A DNA stretch of 64,000 nt from Microbacterium memoriense (GTDB taxonomy: Bacteria; Actinomycetota; Actinomycetes; Actinomycetales; Microbacteriaceae): NCBI RefSeq assembly GCF_025398275.1, contig NZ_JAODOR010000014.1:62001-126000 (forward strand), in the 5' to 3' direction. The position numbers and the translations under genes were made by a program. This document shows positions 43,394-51,007 of the stretch, one piece after another; positions within the stretch are counted from its first letter, which is position 1; every line of letters starts with the position of its first letter. The notes under the pieces are model-generated. The model saw only the letters and a list, made by a program, of their open reading frames with translations, was not told the origin of the DNA and did no database searches.

Positions 43394-44996
43394 CCTCGGG
43401 CGCGCCAGCGCGATCATCGGCGCGGGCACTCTCGTTTCACGGCTCACCGGCCTCTTGCGCTCGGTCGTGTTGGTCGCCGTCATCGGCTCGTACGGCTCTC
43501 GCGCGGCGGATGCGTTCACGACCGCGAACATGCTGCCGACGAACATCTACGAGCTCGTCGCCGCCGGCGTCATCACGGGCATCATCGTGCCGCAGATTGT
43601 GAAGGCCGCCGCACACACCGACGGTGGATCACGGTTCGTCTCGAAGCTGTTGACTCTCGGCACCGTGTTGCTCGTGGCGGCAACCGCGCTCACCATGGCG
43701 CTCGCGCCGTTGCTCATCTGGCTTTACGTGCCCGGCTACACCCCCGAGCAGAGCGCGTTGGCGTTGTCGTTGGCGTACTGGTGTCTGCCGCAGCTGCTGT
43801 TCTACGGCCTGTACGCCCTGCTGGGCGAAGTCCTCAACGCCCGCAAGGTGTTCGGCCCCTACAGTTGGGCACCCACCGTCAACAACCTCGTGTCGATCGC
43901 GGGATTCGGTGTCTTCCTCGCGGTGTTCGGTGGGCCCTTCACCGCGGTGTCCGACTGGAACGGCGCGATGGTGACGGTGCTCGGTGGCACCGCGACCCTG
44001 GGAATCGCGCTTCAGGCGATCGTTCTCGTGTTCTTCTGGCGCCGCACCGGCCTCCACGTCCGCCCCGACTTCCGCTGGCGCGGCATGGGTTTGCGCCACA
44101 TCGGGACCCTCGCCGGGTGGACGTTCCTCACGGTCGTGATCGGACAGATCGCGGGTCTCGTGCAGTCACGAGTGGTGTCGGATGCGTCGGGTTCCGCCGG
44201 CATCACGGTCATCGTCTACGCCTGGCTGATCTTCATGCTGCCGCACTCGATCGTCGCGATGTCGATCTCCACGACGTACTTCACGCGCCTCTCGGAATTG
44301 GTTGTGGCGGGCGAGGTCGACCAGGTGGGACCGAACCTCGATGAGTCGATCCGGGCGCTCAGTGTCTTCGCGTTCGGCTTCATGGCGGCCCTGGGCGCGG
44401 CATCCGTTCCGATCTCCCGGATCTTCACCAACAGCCCCGACGGCGCGGAAGCCATGGCGTGGGTGCTCGGGGCGTACCTCATCGCCCTGGTGCCGTTCGG
44501 CGTGCTCGTGATCGTGCGGCGTGCCTTCTTCGCCTTCCAAGACACCCGCACACCTTTCTTCTTCACGATCGTGCAGTGCCTCCTCGCGGCCGGTGGAGCC
44601 CTCCTGGCCGCCCTCGCCGTCAGTGCGGGATGGCTGCCCCTCGCCTTCCTCGCCGCCGGTGTCGCCCTCACCCAGTCCCTCTCGACGTTCGTGCAACTCC
44701 CCGTCGCTCTGCGCCTTCTGCGTCGGCACACCGGCACCCTGCGACTCGGTGCGACCTGGCGCGCGCTCGCCCGCTTCGCCGTGGCCTCCGTGCCGGCCTT
44801 CGCGGCCGGATGGCTCACTTTCCTCCTTCTCGGAGGCGCGGAGGGCTGGACGGCATCCGATCGACTGCTCGGAGCGGTAGGCGCCACCATCATCGGCGCC
44901 GCCGCACTGGTCGTCTACGTCGCGATGCTGGCCGTCCTGCGGGCCCCCGAGCTGACGATCGCCGCCCGCACCGCACGGCGTCTGTTCGGCCGCTGA
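43386..44996 (+). CDS. murJ: Lipid II flippase MurJ (MviN)
   Basis: The 536-residue MurJ has fourteen predicted helices. It starts ASLGRASAIIGAGTLVSRLT and carries the family block GLLRSVVLVAVIG with the central-cavity Arg, then FTTANMLPTNIYELVAAGVI. It flips the peptidoglycan precursor lipid II across the membrane. ATG 43386 is chosen over 43380 because AAGGAG ends seven bases upstream. The frame overlaps the DUF6049 stop by eight bases. It has no C-terminal kinase-like extension of the mycobacterial type. Confidence 0.95.
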   Translation: MASLGRASAIIGAGTLVSRLTGLLRSVVLVAVIGSYGSRAADAFTTANMLPTNIYELVAAGVITGIIVPQIVKAAAHTDGGSRFVSKLLTLGTVLLVAATALTMALAPLLIWLYVPGYTPEQSALALSLAYWCLPQLLFYGLYALLGEVLNARKVFGPYSWAPTVNNLVSIAGFGVFLAVFGGPFTAVSDWNGAMVTVLGGTATLGIALQAIVLVFFWRRTGLHVRPDFRWRGMGLRHIGTLAGWTFLTVVIGQIAGLVQSRVVSDASGSAGITVIVYAWLIFMLPHSIVAMSISTTYFTRLSELVVAGEVDQVGPNLDESIRALSVFAFGFMAALGAASVPISRIFTNSPDGAEAMAWVLGAYLIALVPFGVLVIVRRAFFAFQDTRTPFFFTIVQCLLAAGGALLAALAVSAGWLPLAFLAAGVALTQSLSTFVQLPVALRLLRRHTGTLRLGATWRALARFAVASVPAFAAGWLTFLLLGGAEGWTASDRLLGAVGATIIGAAALVVYVAMLAVLRAPELTIAARTARRLFGR

Positions 44997-45021
44997 GAAT
45001 ACGGCGTCGTCGGCCGGTCAA

Positions 45022-45047
45022 GGAATGCGCCGCGACTACCATGGGTT
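45022..45047 (+). promoter_or_regulatory. Putative SigR-type promoter of trxB-trxA
   Basis: GGAAT (45022-45026) and GTT (45045-45047) are separated by exactly 18 bases, the pattern of the actinobacterial disulfide-stress sigma factor SigR/SigH. trxBA is the textbook SigR target. A small hairpin GAGGCC-CTTC-GGCCTC (45057-45072) lies in the leader just before the trxB ribosome site. A vegetative -10 candidate (TACCAT) overlaps it. Confidence 0.6.
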
Positions 45048-45092
45048 GACTGCGGTGAGGCCCTTCGGCCTCTCCCACCAAGGAGGAAAAGC

Positions 45093-46070
45093 GTGCGACA
45101 GGTCATCATCATCGGCTCGGGCCCCGCGGGTTACACCGCGGCGATCTACGCGGCGCGCGCGAACCTGTCTCCCCTCGTCATCGCCAGTTCGGTCGAGGCC
45201 GGCGGGGAGCTCATGAACACCACCGAGGTCGAGAACTTCCCCGGCTTCCCCGAGGCGATCATGGGCCCCGACCTCATGACGAAGATGCAGGAGCAGGCTG
45301 AGCGTTTCGGCGCCGAGGTCGTGTACGACGACGTCGTCTCCCTCGACATCACGGGCCCCGTCAAGACGATCACGATGGGTTCCGGCAAGGTCGTCGAATC
45401 GGATGCCCTCATCTACGCGACCGGCTCCGCACCCCGCAAGATCGGGATCGAGGGCGAAGCCCGCCTCTCGGGTCGTGGCGTCTCCTACTGCGCCACGTGT
45501 GATGGATTCTTCTTCCGCGAACGCGTCATCGCGGTCGTCGGCGGTGGCGACTCGGCGATGGAAGAGGCGACGTTCCTCACCAAGTTCGTGTCAAAGGTCT
45601 ATGTCATCCACCGCCGCGGCGAACTGCGCGCGTCGAAGATCATGCAGGAGCGCGCGCAGCGGAACGAGAAGATCGAGTTCGTCTGGAACAGCGCCGTCGT
45701 CGACATCCTCGGTGAGGATGCGGTCACCGGTGTCGTTTTGGAAGACACCGTCAATGGTTCGCGCCGTGAACTGGCCCTCGAGGGCGTCTTCGTCGCGATC
45801 GGAAACGACCCGCGCACACATCTCGTGCACGACATCCTCGACCTGACCGCCGACGGCACTGTCTGGGTCGACGGCCGCTCGTCCCGCACGTCGGTCCCCG
45901 GCGTCTTCGCGGCGGGTGATGTGATCGACCCGACGTACCGTCAGGCCGTCACCGCCGCCGGCAGCGGCACCGTCGCGGCCCTCGACGTGGAGCACTATCT
46001 GGCCGGTCTCGGCGAAGCCGGATCCCCGGCCGAAGACGTCTCCGAGATCGACGCACTGCCCACCGTCTGA
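45093..46070 (+). CDS. trxB: Thioredoxin-disulfide reductase
   Basis: The 325-residue flavoenzyme reduces thioredoxin with NADPH. Motifs are FAD-binding IIGSGPAGYTAAIYAARANL at residue 4, the redox-active CATC near residue 137 (SYCATCDGFF), the NADPH loop GGGDSAMEEATFL and the C-terminal FAD motif GVFAAGDVID. The GTG start is fixed by AAGGAGG seven bases upstream. trxA follows 67 bases later in the same unit, behind a SigR-like promoter. Confidence 0.97.
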   Translation: MRQVIIIGSGPAGYTAAIYAARANLSPLVIASSVEAGGELMNTTEVENFPGFPEAIMGPDLMTKMQEQAERFGAEVVYDDVVSLDITGPVKTITMGSGKVVESDALIYATGSAPRKIGIEGEARLSGRGVSYCATCDGFFFRERVIAVVGGGDSAMEEATFLTKFVSKVYVIHRRGELRASKIMQERAQRNEKIEFVWNSAVVDILGEDAVTGVVLEDTVNGSRRELALEGVFVAIGNDPRTHLVHDILDLTADGTVWVDGRSSRTSVPGVFAAGDVIDPTYRQAVTAAGSGTVAALDVEHYLAGLGEAGSPAEDVSEIDALPTV

Positions 46071-46137
46071 GCGCCGGGAACAATCCCCGGCATCCAGGCG
46101 TTTCCAGATCTCAACACTTCTAAAAGGAGAAGAACAC

Positions 46138-46461
46138 ATGACTTCGAAGGCCACGAGCGAAAGCACCTGGAAGCAGGATGTCATCGAGGCCGACGGCCCC
46201 GTCCTGGTCGACTTCTGGGCCGAATGGTGCGGACCGTGTCGCATGGTCGGCCCGATCCTCGACGAGATCCAGTCTGAGAACGGCGACAAGATCACCATCC
46301 TCAAGCTCAACGTCGATGAGAACCCGATCCTCGCGATGGAGTACCAGATCACGTCGATCCCGGCGATGAAGGTCTTCAACAAGGGCCAGGTCGAGAAGAC
46401 GATCGTCGGCGCCAAGCCGAAGTTCGCGCTCGAGCAGGACCTCGCGGCGTACCTCGCCTAA
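46138..46461 (+). CDS. trxA: Thioredoxin
   Basis: The 107-residue thioredoxin has active site WCGPC (Cys31 and Cys34), VLVDFWAEWCGPCRM before it and the cis-Pro in ITSIPAMKVF. It reduces protein disulfides in the cytoplasm and is recharged by TrxB encoded upstream. AAAAGGAG lies before the ATG. The gene ends just before a strong terminator. Confidence 0.97.
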   Translation: MTSKATSESTWKQDVIEADGPVLVDFWAEWCGPCRMVGPILDEIQSENGDKITILKLNVDENPILAMEYQITSIPAMKVFNKGQVEKTIVGAKPKFALEQDLAAYLA

Positions 46462-46475
46462 GAGCGGAAGCATCG

Positions 46476-46513
46476 GCCCCTGACCGGGAATCATCCCCGG
46501 TCAGGGGCTTTTT
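46476..46513 (+). terminator. Rho-independent terminator of trxB-trxA
   Basis: A 13-bp stem (GCCCCTGACCGGG at 46476-46488 with 46496-46508) closes a seven-base loop and is followed by five T residues (46509-46513), 14 bases after the trxA stop. The stem also lies near the end of the convergent gene and may serve both strands. Confidence 0.92.
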
Positions 46514-46522
46514 CGTATCCAA

Positions 46523-46855
46523 TTATGGGCGGACGCGCGCGTCCCACGTGCGGTGCGGCTCACTGCCGAGCAAGCGCCACACGGCTCGCGTGAGTTCCGG
46601 ATGTTGCAACGCGATCTGGCGGAGCACTCGATAGTTGCGCGCGGCCGACGGGCGCGATCCACCGTCCGACGCGATGTTCTCGGCGCGAAGCGTCAGAACG
46701 ACGAGTTCATCGACCGAGGGGAGGTCCTCCATGAACTCCCAGGGATCCTCACCTGAGCGAATGCGTTCCTCGATCAGCACGGCGAGTTCGTCCGTAGCCT
46801 CGGCCCGCAACAGCTCGAGGCTGGCGCGGCGCGGGAGGCTGGGGTCGTCCGTCAC
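46523..46855 (-). CDS. Conserved hypothetical protein between trxA and parB
   Basis: The 110-residue soluble helical protein has ELAVLIEERIRSGEDPWEFM near residue 23-42, DELVVLTLRAEN and a C-terminal TRAVWRLLGSEPHRTWDARV. I recall it as a conserved actinobacterial gene at this location, sometimes mislabelled tryptophan synthase alpha, with no real function known. The GTG start has a TAGGCT -10 six bases upstream (46862-46867), so the mRNA is probably leaderless. Confidence 0.72.
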   Translation of the reverse strand: MTDDPSLPRRASLELLRAEATDELAVLIEERIRSGEDPWEFMEDLPSVDELVVLTLRAENIASDGGSRPSAARNYRVLRQIALQHPELTRAVWRLLGSEPHRTWDARVRP

Positions 46856-46889
46856 TCATCCAGCCTACGACGACCCGGGGGCACGGGCG

Positions 46890-47849
46890 TCAGAGCGCCC
46901 CGTACTCGGTCTCGCCGATCTCGCCGAGGATGCGGTTGAGATCCTGGATGGTGGCGAAATCGATGTTGATCTGGCCTTTTCTTGCCGTGAGTGTGATCTT
47001 CACTTTGGTGTTCAAGCGGTCACCCAACCGCTCCGCGACGTCATCGAGGTGAGCCCGGCGCGCACCCGCTTTGGGTGCGATCGGCCGCAACGAACCGGCA
47101 TCCGTCATTTTGGCGGCAGCTTCGGCCGCGCGCACAGACAGGTCTTCGTTGACGATCTTGTCGGACAACCGCTGCATGGCCGCGACGTCGTCGAGTGACA
47201 GGATCGCCCGCGCGTGGCCCGCACTCAGCACGCCTGCCGCGACGCGCTGCTGCACCGGCATGGGGAGCTTCAACAAGCGGATCGTGTTGCTGATCTGCGG
47301 CCGTGACCGGCCGATGCGCTGCGCGAGCTCTTCCTGAGTGATCGCGAAATCCTCGAGAAGCTGCTGGTAGGCCGATGCTTCTTCCAGCGGGTTGAGCTGG
47401 GAACGGTGGAGGTTCTCGAGCAGCGCGTCCCGCAGGAGATTCTCGTCCGTGGTCTCGCGCACGATGGCAGGAATCGACGTCAAGCCGGCTTCGCGCGATG
47501 CTCGTGTGCGGCGCTCACCCATGATGAGTTCGTACTTACCGTCTTCGTTCGTGCGGACGACGACAGGCTGCAGCACACCGAATTCGCGCACACTGTGGAC
47601 GAGCTCGGCGAGGTCATCGGCGTCGAAGTTCGACCGCGGCTGGCGCGGGTTCGGCACGATGTCGTGCGGGTCGATGTCGATCAGCCGCGTACCGGGCACG
47701 TTCAGCAGCTCTGTCGTGTCATCGGGTACGGGTGTCGCCTCGGAAAGCGAAGCCCCCGGGAAGAAGACGTCGACCGGGCGTGCTTCCGACGACTCGGTCG
47801 TCGGAATGAGCGCTCCGATGCCGCGCCCCAGTCCAGTTCGCTTTGCCAT
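46890..47849 (-). CDS. parB: Chromosome-partitioning protein ParB
   Basis: The 319-residue CTPase has the N-terminal ParA-binding segment, the ParB/Srx nuclease-like domain with NPRQPRSNFDADDLAELV and the CTP motif GERRTRASREAG near residue 132. The HTH region follows (ITQEELAQRIGRSRPQIS), then a C-terminal dimerisation domain. It loads at parS and spreads to build the segregation complex. All six parS sites of this window lie within 2.7 kb of its gene. Its ATG overlaps the parA stop by one base. Confidence 0.97.
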   Translation of the reverse strand: MAKRTGLGRGIGALIPTTESSEARPVDVFFPGASLSEATPVPDDTTELLNVPGTRLIDIDPHDIVPNPRQPRSNFDADDLAELVHSVREFGVLQPVVVRTNEDGKYELIMGERRTRASREAGLTSIPAIVRETTDENLLRDALLENLHRSQLNPLEEASAYQQLLEDFAITQEELAQRIGRSRPQISNTIRLLKLPMPVQQRVAAGVLSAGHARAILSLDDVAAMQRLSDKIVNEDLSVRAAEAAAKMTDAGSLRPIAPKAGARRAHLDDVAERLGDRLNTKVKITLTARKGQINIDFATIQDLNRILGEIGETEYGAL

Positions 47850-48784
47850 CAGTGGGCTCCCTCGTTGTCTGTGTTCTTGAGCCCTCGCCGCGCAATCTCC
47901 ACGGCCGCTTCCCGGTACGCGACGGCGCCCGCGGACTGCCCGTCGTACGCGATGACGGTTTGTCCGAAGCTCGGAGCCTCGGAAACGCGCACGGATCTGG
48001 GGATGACGGTGGACAGCACCTCCTGCGGAAAGTGTGTCCGGACTTCATCGGCGACCTGCTGCGCGAGGCGGGTGCGGCCGTCGTACATCGTCAGGAGGAT
48101 CGTGGAAAGGTGCAGGTTCGGATTCAGGTGCTTCTGGATCATCCGAACGCTCCCGAGGAGCTGACTGAGGCCCTCTAGCGCGTAGTACTCGCACTGGATC
48201 GGGATCAGAAGCTCCTGCGCGGCCGTGAAAGCGTTGATGGTGAGCAATCCGAGCGACGGTGGACAGTCGATGAGGACGAAATCGAGTCGCTCCTCGAGGC
48301 CACCGATGTAGTCATCGAGGGCCGTGCGGAGGCGATGTTCACGGGCGACCTGTGATACCAACTCGATCTCTGCGCCGGCGAGATGGATCGTGCTGGGAGC
48401 GCACAGAAGTCGCGGGGATTCAGGGCTGACCTGGACAATATCCGCAAGCGGAAACTCGTCGATGAGCACATCGTAGATGCTCGGAATGTCGGCCGTGTGC
48501 GGCACACCCAGTGCTGTCGATGCATTTCCCTGCGGGTCCAGGTCGATGACGAGGACCCGTGCACCGACGGAAGCCAGCGCAGATGCAAGATTGACGGTCG
48601 TGGTGGTCTTTCCCACCCCGCCCTTCTGGTTCGACACCGTCACTACACGCGTGGACCCGGAGAATTCGATCTCCACGGCGGCGAGAGCCTTGCGCCGAGT
48701 GGTCAGATCAGCGAGTTCGCGCGCAATAGGGCTATCTGCGAGGAGGGGTGCGGGAGAGTTCGCATTCTCCGATTGCTGCACCAT
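47849..48784 (-). CDS. parA: Chromosome-partitioning ATPase ParA
   Basis: The 311-residue deviant-Walker ATPase has a variable N-terminal 45 residues, then VTVSNQKGGVGKTTTTVNLA (signature Lys plus P-loop), LVIDLDPQGNAST, and DFVLIDCPPSLGLLTINAF. It binds DNA non-specifically as a dimer and moves ParB-parS complexes. Start choice is open. TTG 48787, ATG 48784 and GTG 48781 are consecutive codons, and AGGAG spacing slightly favours the GTG, so the protein end varies by one residue either way. Confidence 0.96.
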   Translation of the reverse strand: MVQQSENANSPAPLLADSPIARELADLTTRRKALAAVEIEFSGSTRVVTVSNQKGGVGKTTTTVNLASALASVGARVLVIDLDPQGNASTALGVPHTADIPSIYDVLIDEFPLADIVQVSPESPRLLCAPSTIHLAGAEIELVSQVAREHRLRTALDDYIGGLEERLDFVLIDCPPSLGLLTINAFTAAQELLIPIQCEYYALEGLSQLLGSVRMIQKHLNPNLHLSTILLTMYDGRTRLAQQVADEVRTHFPQEVLSTVIPRSVRVSEAPSFGQTVIAYDGQSAGAVAYREAAVEIARRGLKNTDNEGAH

Positions 48785-48852
48785 CAACTCCTGTCACGCG
48801 GGGGGTCCTCCCACTGTAGTCGAGCACACCGACACCGCTCCCCGATCCTGCC

Positions 48853-48868
48853 CGTTTCACGTGAAACA
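48853..48868. promoter_or_regulatory. parS: parS site 1
   Basis: CGTTTCACGTGAAACA matches the ParB-binding consensus TGTTTCACGTGAAACA at 15 of 16 positions. It is followed six bases later by a hairpin repeat (48875-48913) and then a second hairpin (48935-48974). Confidence 0.95.
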
Positions 48869-48986
48869 CACGTAGTGGTTTCGATACGGCGCCTCCGGCG
48901 CCTACTCAACCACCGAATCTTGCCCAATCCCCGCTGATCGAGTGCCGGCGCGCAGCGCCGGTGTATCGAGATCACCCTGCATACCT

Positions 48987-49002
48987 CGTTTCACGTGAAA
49001 CA
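48987..49002. promoter_or_regulatory. parS: parS site 2
   Basis: CGTTTCACGTGAAACA, one mismatch to the consensus. Hairpin H1 follows after five bases. It lies 134 bases from parS 1. Confidence 0.95.
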
Positions 49003-49089
49003 TCCAAGTGGTTTCGATACGGCGCCTTCGGCGCCTACTCAACCACCGAAAGTGGGACCGGTGATCTCGATCACTCCCCACTCACCCGA

Positions 49090-49105
49090 TGTTTCACGTG
49101 AAACG
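49090..49105. promoter_or_regulatory. parS: parS site 3
   Basis: TGTTTCACGTGAAACG, one mismatch at the last base. It is followed after seven bases by a more diverged H1 hairpin, suggesting an older copy. Confidence 0.94.
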
Positions 49106-49206
49106 CGACACCTAATTTCGATACGGCACCTCCGGCGGCCGCTCAACCACCGGGACACATTGTCGCCGCTGATCGGGTGCCGGCGCAGAGCGCCGGTGTA
49201 CCGAGA

Positions 49207-49530
49207 TCACCCATGATCAGACTCGTCGTCAGACACCTCTGTGTAACGACGACCGAAGGTCTTGCGACTCAGATCGGAGAGCTGATCGTATTCACGCGCG
49301 ATCAAGGCATTCCGCTTGGCGCGACTCCAGCCCTGCACTCGCTTCTCCCGCGCAAACGCGTCGTGAACGTTGTCGTATGTCTCACTGTAGACAAGGACCA
49401 CTGGACGTCGACGCTTCGTGTACTGCGCGCCCTCGCCGATGTCGTGGAGCCAGACTCGATTTTCGAGGTTCCGACAGCTGCCTACGTAGAAGCTGCCATC
49501 CGCGCATTCGAGGATGTACATGTACGGCAT
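49207..49530 (-). CDS. GIY-YIG family nuclease (YhbQ/UPF0213-like) inside the parS array
   Basis: The 107-residue single-domain protein has the GIY-YIG pattern in MYILECADGSFYVGSCRNLE, then the conserved Arg/His region NRVWLHDIGEGAQYTKRR, and the Glu-containing EREK-like AFAREKRVQGW. This is the full catalytic set for the family. Small members of this type (UPF0213/YhbQ) cleave or bind nicked and structured DNA in vitro, and their cellular role is unclear. ATG 49530 is chosen because homology starts there, and the ribosome site is weak. Its stop lies inside an H2 hairpin and parS 4 is 93 bases upstream, so repeats flank it on both sides. Confidence 0.85.
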   Translation of the reverse strand: MPYMYILECADGSFYVGSCRNLENRVWLHDIGEGAQYTKRRRPVVLVYSETYDNVHDAFAREKRVQGWSRAKRNALIAREYDQLSDLSRKTFGRRYTEVSDDESDHG

Positions 49531-49622
49531 GGGGACAGAGTGCAGTATTCGGCGGCGATCCATCCCAGGTACATGGCGTGATGTGGAAAGTCAGCGAAAG
49601 TGCCGGCGTGTGGAGGAGGCAG

Positions 49623-49638
49623 TGTTTCACGTGAAACA
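49623..49638. promoter_or_regulatory. parS: parS site 4 (perfect consensus)
   Basis: TGTTTCACGTGAAACA, the only site in the window identical to the 16-bp consensus. Hairpin H1 follows after four bases. Confidence 0.97.
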
Positions 49639-49755
49639 GGGCGTGGTTTCGGTACGGCGCCTGCGGCGCCTACTCAACCACCGAAATCTGGCCGGTCTCC
49701 GGGGATCGAGTGCCGGCGCGCGACGCAGGTGTATCGAGCCCAGATCACACCCCAG

Positions 49756-49771
49756 CGTTTCACGTGAAACA
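49756..49771. promoter_or_regulatory. parS: parS site 5
   Basis: CGTTTCACGTGAAACA, one mismatch to consensus, followed after four bases by an H1 hairpin identical in its first arm to that of site 4. Confidence 0.95.
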
Positions 49772-49838
49772 GGGCGTGGTTTCGGTACGGCGCCTGCGGC
49801 GCCTACTCGACCACCGATGGATGCTGCGGGCGAATGGA

Positions 49839-50462
49839 TCAGCGGACGGTCGCGCGGATCACGCGAGTCGGCTCGGAGATCAAGCCTTCACCGACCGGCT
49901 CCACGCGCACGTTCGAGAGGCGGAACTTGCGGATCTGTTTGTCCGCCGCCGTCACCTCATTGGCCGCATTGGCACCCTTGAGAAGAATCAGCTCGCCGCC
50001 ATCACGCACGAGGGGAGCAGTGAGCGGGATCAAGGTGCGAAGAGCACTGACAGCGCGGGCCGTGACGGCATCCAACACCGGCCCCTGCTTCCAATCTTCA
50101 CCGCGCGCGCGAAGCACCTCGACATTGTGCAGCCCAAGATCAGCGACCTGCTCATTCAGCCACGCGACACGGCGCTCCATCGGTTCGATCAGCACCCACT
50201 GCACGTCCGGACGCGAAATGGCCAGGACGAGACCGGGAAGGCCTGCACCTGAGCCGATGTCACCAACTCGACCACCAGCGGGAAACAGTGGTCCGGCCAC
50301 AGCGGAGTTCAGAATGTGCCGGCTCCACAATCGGGGGAGTTCGAGGGGACCGATCAGACCCCGCTCCTCGCCATGTTGCGCCAATGCAGCCGTAAACTGG
50401 CGCGCCTGCACGATTCGATCACCGAAGATGTCGGCTGCGACGTCAGGTTCTTGCTCGAGCAT
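49839..50462 (-). CDS. rsmG: 16S rRNA (guanine-N7) methyltransferase RsmG
   Basis: The 207-residue GidB/RsmG methylates G527 of 16S rRNA (E. coli numbering) near the decoding site. It shows LWSRHILNSAVAGPLF, the SAM-binding GDIGSGAGLPGLVLA near residue 65-80, and ARGEDWKQGPVLDAVTARAV. ATG 50462 is taken because family homology begins shortly after. No ribosome site is evident, since the 22-base gap to jag is almost filled by a parS site. Loss of RsmG is known elsewhere to give low-level streptomycin resistance. Confidence 0.95.
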   Translation of the reverse strand: MLEQEPDVAADIFGDRIVQARQFTAALAQHGEERGLIGPLELPRLWSRHILNSAVAGPLFPAGGRVGDIGSGAGLPGLVLAISRPDVQWVLIEPMERRVAWLNEQVADLGLHNVEVLRARGEDWKQGPVLDAVTARAVSALRTLIPLTAPLVRDGGELILLKGANAANEVTAADKQIRKFRLSNVRVEPVGEGLISEPTRVIRATVR

Positions 50463-50468
50463 CACTGG

Positions 50469-50484
50469 AGTTTCACGTGAAACG
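50469..50484. promoter_or_regulatory. parS: parS site 6, in the jag-rsmG gap
   Basis: AGTTTCACGTGAAACG, 14 of 16 to consensus with an intact 14-bp core, lies directly after the jag stop and six bases before rsmG. It has no H1 or H2 hairpin, unlike the other five. Confidence 0.92.
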
Positions 50485-50988
50485 TCACGCGCGACGGATG
50501 ACCGTGTGGCGGTCCGCACCATCGCCATATGACTCGGAAACCAAGCCACGCTCCGAGACGATATCGTGCACGAGCTTGCGTTCGTAGCTCGACATTGCGG
50601 GCAGCGAAGCTTGGGACACACCCTCATCGAGGCGCGCAATGGCGCGGTCAACGAGCTTCTGCAGCTGCTGCTGACGTGCGTCACGCGATCCGCCGACGTC
50701 GAGAATGAGACGCGAGAAGCGACCCGTCTTGGTCTGCACGGCAATGCGGGTGAGTTCCTGCAGCGCCTGCACGGTGTCGGGCTCCGAGATCAACGACAGC
50801 GCGGCATCGTCGTCGTTCTCAACGGAGACATAAGCGCGGCCGCTGCGCACATCGAGCGCGAGATCTCCGTCGATGTCGGCGATGTCGAGCAGTCCCTCGA
50901 GATAGTCCGCGGCGACATCGCCTTCCTGCTCCAGCTGCTCAACGGTCGCCGTCGGGCGCAGAGTGTCCTGTTCGGGAGTGGTAGTCAT
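50485..50988 (-). CDS. khpB: Jag/KhpB RNA-binding protein (KH and R3H domains)
   Basis: The 167-residue product has an acidic N-terminus, a Jag KH domain at about residues 40-100 (YLEGLLDIADIDGDLALDV, RFSRLILDVGGSRDARQQQL) and a C-terminal R3H domain (MSSYERKLVHDIVSERGLVSE). KhpB binds many RNAs with KhpA and affects cell elongation in firmicutes. Its fixed place next to yidC is conserved. The N-terminal Jag_N domain of firmicute proteins is absent, as usual in actinobacteria. Confidence 0.92.
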   Translation of the reverse strand: MTTTPEQDTLRPTATVEQLEQEGDVAADYLEGLLDIADIDGDLALDVRSGRAYVSVENDDDAALSLISEPDTVQALQELTRIAVQTKTGRFSRLILDVGGSRDARQQQLQKLVDRAIARLDEGVSQASLPAMSSYERKLVHDIVSERGLVSESYGDGADRHTVIRRA

Positions 50989-51007
50989 GATGATCCTCGC
51001 GGCTCTC

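Larger units (their letters stand above)
48853..49209. repeat. parS-hairpin tandem array, left block
   Basis: Three consecutive units start at parS sites 48853, 48987 and 49090. Each contains hairpin H1, with arms GTGGTT/AACCAC around a GGCGCC inner palindrome, at 48875-48913, 49008-49046 and about 49113-49150 (first arm degenerate in the third). Units 1 and 3 also carry hairpin H2 (GCCGGCGC inner arms within TGATCGAG/ATCGAGATCA-type outer arms) at 48935-48974 and 49170-49209. Unit spacing is 134 and 103 bases. The last H2 contains the stop codon of the GIY-YIG gene. No other gene fits in 48785-49206. Confidence 0.8.
49623..49814. repeat. parS-hairpin tandem array, right block
   Basis: Two near-identical units start at parS 49623 and 49756, with a period of 133 bases. 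H1 hairpins lie at 49643-49682 and 49776-49814, both with the variant TTTCGGTACGG in the first arm. A degenerate H2 follows the first unit at about 49708-49745. The second unit ends 25 bases before the rsmG stop. The 275-base gap 49564-49838 holds nothing else. Confidence 0.8.

Noticed and set aside
48853..49814. The regularly spaced repeats considered as a CRISPR array
   Set aside because: Repeats are palindromic with parS cores and the intervening DNA is itself repeated, so there are no unique spacers, and no cas genes are present.
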